Of a stretch of DNA of 64,000 nucleotides, positions 62,310 to 64,000 are shown one piece after another; positions within the stretch are counted from its first letter, which is position 1; every line of letters starts with the position of its first letter. The translations under genes and the position numbers were made by a program. The stretch is from an uncultured Alistipes sp. GTDB lineage: Bacteria; Bacteroidota; Bacteroidia; Bacteroidales; Rikenellaceae. The notes under the pieces are model-generated. The model was not told the origin of the DNA, ran no database searches, and saw only the letters and a program-made list of their open reading frames with translations. The stretch is from NCBI GenBank assembly GCA_900768015.1, contig CAAGBI010000052.1:15272-79271 (forward strand), in the 5' to 3' direction.

Positions 62310-62894
62310 ATGAGTAAACAATCGTGGAAACCAGGAACGCTTATATACCCTCTACCTGCGGTGCTCGTCACTACGGGCGCGACACCCGAGGAGTATAACA
62401 TGCTCACCATAGCGTGGACAGGAACGATATGTACCGACCCTCCCATGTGCTACATCTCGGTGCGCAAGGAGCGCCACAGCTACGACATCATACGCCGCAC
62501 GGGCGAGTTCTGCATAAACCTCACCACCGAGGCCATGGCACATGCAACAGATTGGTGTGGCGTGCGCTCGGGCCGCAACGAGGATAAGTGGAAGGCTACG
62601 GGACTCACACCCATGGCAAACCCTCATGTCTCGGCACCCATCATCGCCGAGTCACCCCTCTCGATATGCTGCCGCGTGCGCGAGGTTAAGGAGTTGGGCT
62701 CACACGATATGTTCATCGCTGATGTCGTGGGCGTAGAGGCCGACGACCGCTACATAGACCCCGAGACAGGCAAGTTCTCGCTCGACAAGGCGAGCCCCAT
62801 TGTCTACTCACATGGCGAGTACTACAGCCTCGGTAAGCTCATCGGTCACTTCGGCTGGTCGGTGCGCAAGAAAACAACAAAGAGACGCAAATAA
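62310..62894 (+). CDS. Flavin reductase family protein (FMN-binding split barrel)
   Basis: The 194-residue protein is of the flavin-reductase-like type: PLPAVLVTTGATPEEYNMLTIAWTGTICTDPPMCYISVRKERHSYDIIRRTGEFCINL and MFIADVVGVEADDRYIDPETGKF. Members bind FMN and reduce it or a partner; the partner is not evident. ATG at 62310; a TTG two codons earlier is possible but unlikely. Lies 29 bases after rnhA. Confidence 0.88.
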   Translation: MSKQSWKPGTLIYPLPAVLVTTGATPEEYNMLTIAWTGTICTDPPMCYISVRKERHSYDIIRRTGEFCINLTTEAMAHATDWCGVRSGRNEDKWKATGLTPMANPHVSAPIIAESPLSICCRVREVKELGSHDMFIADVVGVEADDRYIDPETGKFSLDKASPIVYSHGEYYSLGKLIGHFGWSVRKKTTKRRK

Positions 62895-62911
62895 TTAAAA
62901 CTAAGGATAGT

Positions 62912-63487
62912 ATGGATAGTGTTCAACACGATTTGCTCAACCGCTATGAAGAGGGTCTGCGCAAGACGCTCATCGACTTCTTAACAAAGGAGGGCATGAT
63001 GGATGGTCGCCTCTTGGAGGTCGAGGAGCTAAACGAGAAGTGGAAGACATCGGCTCCCTCATATATGGTTGACGCAGTACCCGAAGTTGCGAAGTATCCC
63101 CTCGTAGCCATCGCATGGGCTATGTACGAGGGTATGGGCCTCGCAGTATTGTGGGATAAGGAGTGGAAGCGCTACGAGAGCGTGGAGGACTTCCACAAGA
63201 TGTTGTGCGAGCCCCGCGGCTTCGACTGCATGGATGAATATGTAACAGAGATTCTCTTGTGCCACCCCTTGGGTAGCGCCGAGGCTGAGAAAATCGAAAA
63301 CCTCATTCGCTCGGCTGCCGAGCGCGCCTTGTCGCTTATCCGCAAGGAGCAGGTCGAGGCACAGAGCGTCATGGCGTTCCATGTCTTTGCACGCACCACG
63401 AAGGTTATGTTCGAGATGGGCGTGTCGGTTCAGCTCAAGCGCATGGGCTACAACTATGTTAAGGTCAACGCCGAGGTGGTTAGCTAA
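62912..63487 (+). CDS. Conserved cytoplasmic protein of unknown function
   Basis: The 191-residue mainly helical protein has no signal peptide. HDLLNRYEEGLRKTLIDFLTKEGMMDGRLLEVEELNEKWKTSAPSYMVDAVPEVAKYPLVAIAWAMYEGMGLAVLWD is highly regular and looks conserved in Bacteroidetes, but I do not know a named family. The last gene of the valS-rnhA-flavin-reductase run, 17 bases after its neighbour, followed by a terminator. Confidence 0.75.
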   Translation: MDSVQHDLLNRYEEGLRKTLIDFLTKEGMMDGRLLEVEELNEKWKTSAPSYMVDAVPEVAKYPLVAIAWAMYEGMGLAVLWDKEWKRYESVEDFHKMLCEPRGFDCMDEYVTEILLCHPLGSAEAEKIENLIRSAAERALSLIRKEQVEAQSVMAFHVFARTTKVMFEMGVSVQLKRMGYNYVKVNAEVVS

Positions 63488-63510
63488 GCGAGAGACCTAA
63501 AACGAAACGA

Positions 63511-63543
63511 GGGAGGTAAGCATTACGCTTTGCCTCCCTTTTT
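63511..63543 (+). terminator. Terminator of the valS operon
   Basis: GGGAGG-t-AAGC...GCTT-t-GCCTCCC hairpin with a T-run. Confidence 0.8.
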
Positions 63544-63549
63544 ATATTT

Positions 63550-63615
63550 AGAATCTCATATATCCCAGTGACGGCACTCTTTGTTAGCGCCGCAGATTAC
63601 AGCTTTTCACAAGAA
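63550..63615 (-). repeat. Degenerate family A fragment near rplT
   Basis: Minus-strand TTTCTTGTGAAAAGCTGTAA and CTGCGGCGCTAACAAAG resemble the stop-proximal arm of the proS and pepT elements (TTTCTTGTGATAAGGGG; CATCTGCTGTCGCTAACGAA). No GTAC core or closing arm is seen, and it is separated from the rplT stop by that gene's own terminator. Confidence 0.45.
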
Positions 63616-63616
63616 A

Positions 63617-63651
63617 CAAAAAAAAAGACCGAGGCGCTTAACACCTCGGTC
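63617..63651 (-). terminator. Terminator of rplT
   Basis: GACCGAGG (63627-63634) pairs with CCTCGGTC (63644-63651). On the minus strand a T-run of about ten follows. Confidence 0.85.
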
Positions 63652-63673
63652 TCACCTTAATATATAAGGACCA

Positions 63674-64000
63674 CTATTTAACTGCGTTAACGATTGCCTC
63701 AAATGCCTTAGGCTCATTGAGAGCGAGGTCTGCCAAAACCTTACGGTTGAGGGCAATACCCTTCTGGTTCATCTTACCGATGAACTCTGAATAAGTCATA
63801 CCGTACATACGAACCGCAGCGTTGATACGAACGATCCACAATGAACGATAATTTCTCTTCTTCTCACGACGGTGAGTGTATGCAAACTGCAAACCCTTCT
63901 CGACAGTATTTTTCGCAACTGTCCATACGTTTCCCCTTGAACCAAAGTTACCCTTGGCAAGCTTCAAAACCTTCTTTCTTCTTGCGCGTGACGCAACAGC
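63674..64000 (-). CDS. rplT: 50S ribosomal protein L20 (N-terminus beyond the window)
   Basis: L20 organises 23S rRNA during large-subunit assembly. The visible 108 residues run from AVASRARRKKVLKLAKGNFG to the stop; the first few residues lie outside the window (the family starts MPRSVN). TVAKNTVEKGLQFAYTHRREKKRNYRSLWIVRINAAVRMYGMTYSEF is diagnostic. rpmI and infC are expected upstream. Confidence 0.96.
   Translation of the reverse strand, partial: AVASRARRKKVLKLAKGNFGSRGNVWTVAKNTVEKGLQFAYTHRREKKRNYRSLWIVRINAAVRMYGMTYSEFIGKMNQKGIALNRKVLADLALNEPKAFEAIVNAVK

Overview
The window reads as chromosome of a Bacteroidales bacterium, most likely Alistipes or a close Rikenellaceae relative (inference). 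The evidence is the repeated use of the Bacteroidetes promoter signature (TAnnTTTG, in the best cases with TTTG 19-20 bases upstream), weak Shine-Dalgarno sites, and Bacteroidetes-restricted families (DUF5606-, DUF5689- and DUF4923-type proteins, an OstA/SurA cluster, M64 and C69 peptidases). Most genes are G+C-rich with strong GAG/CGC codon use. Two stretches are visibly AT-rich and look accessory: about 7.9-9.8 kb and about 28.7-30.3 kb.

Layout. 0-7.4 kb: RdgB, then an envelope-biogenesis operon (SurA-like lipoprotein, SurA, OstA/LptA-like protein, GH2-related secreted protein). 7.6-9.9 kb: tRNA-Lys(CTT) followed by a two-gene restriction-modification cassette bounded by direct repeats, some copied from the tRNA 3' end. 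10-16 kb: small acidic protein, glycerate kinase, M1 aminopeptidase, lipocalin, PurC. 16.4-22.5 kb, minus strand: ProS, RecX, PrmC, AroC, AroA, LptB. 22.6-25.6 kb: RecQ and RsmA. 25.6-28.7 kb, minus strand: two DUF5689-like lipoproteins, SerB and a small HTH regulator. 28.8-30.3 kb: a minisatellite and an accessory secreted protein. 30.4-40.4 kb, plus strand: DUF5606 protein, C69 dipeptidase, LpdA, YggS, TruA, amidase-like protein, BASS transporter, SOD. 40.5-45.5 kb, minus strand: a carboxyltransferase with three biotinyl domains, IspD, a flavin-binding protein, an M23 lipoprotein. 45.6-47.3 kb: LpxK and SSB. 47.3-56.7 kb, minus strand: DUF4923 pair, NadE, PepT, OPT transporter, MiaB, YitT. 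57-63.5 kb, plus strand: PlsY, M64 peptidase, ValS, RNase HI, flavin reductase, a conserved unknown. The window ends in RplT (minus, partial).

The most unusual content is non-coding. Four palindromic elements of 129-131 bp each start inside the TAA stop codon of a gene (proS, lpdA, the biotin-dependent carboxyltransferase, pepT). Each has a variable but complementary outer stem, a conserved internal mismatch, and a central hairpin carrying GTAC on both arms that in three of four copies looks like a terminator. A fifth half-copy and a degenerate sixth are also present. A second, unrelated family of 118-121 bp imperfect palindromes occurs three times, once overlapping a stop codon. Other points of interest are three tandem biotinylation domains in one protein, the restriction-modification cassette beside tRNA-Lys, a very divergent chorismate synthase, an HTH gene with a palindrome across its own promoter, and start codons so close to the -7 element that the mRNAs may be leaderless.
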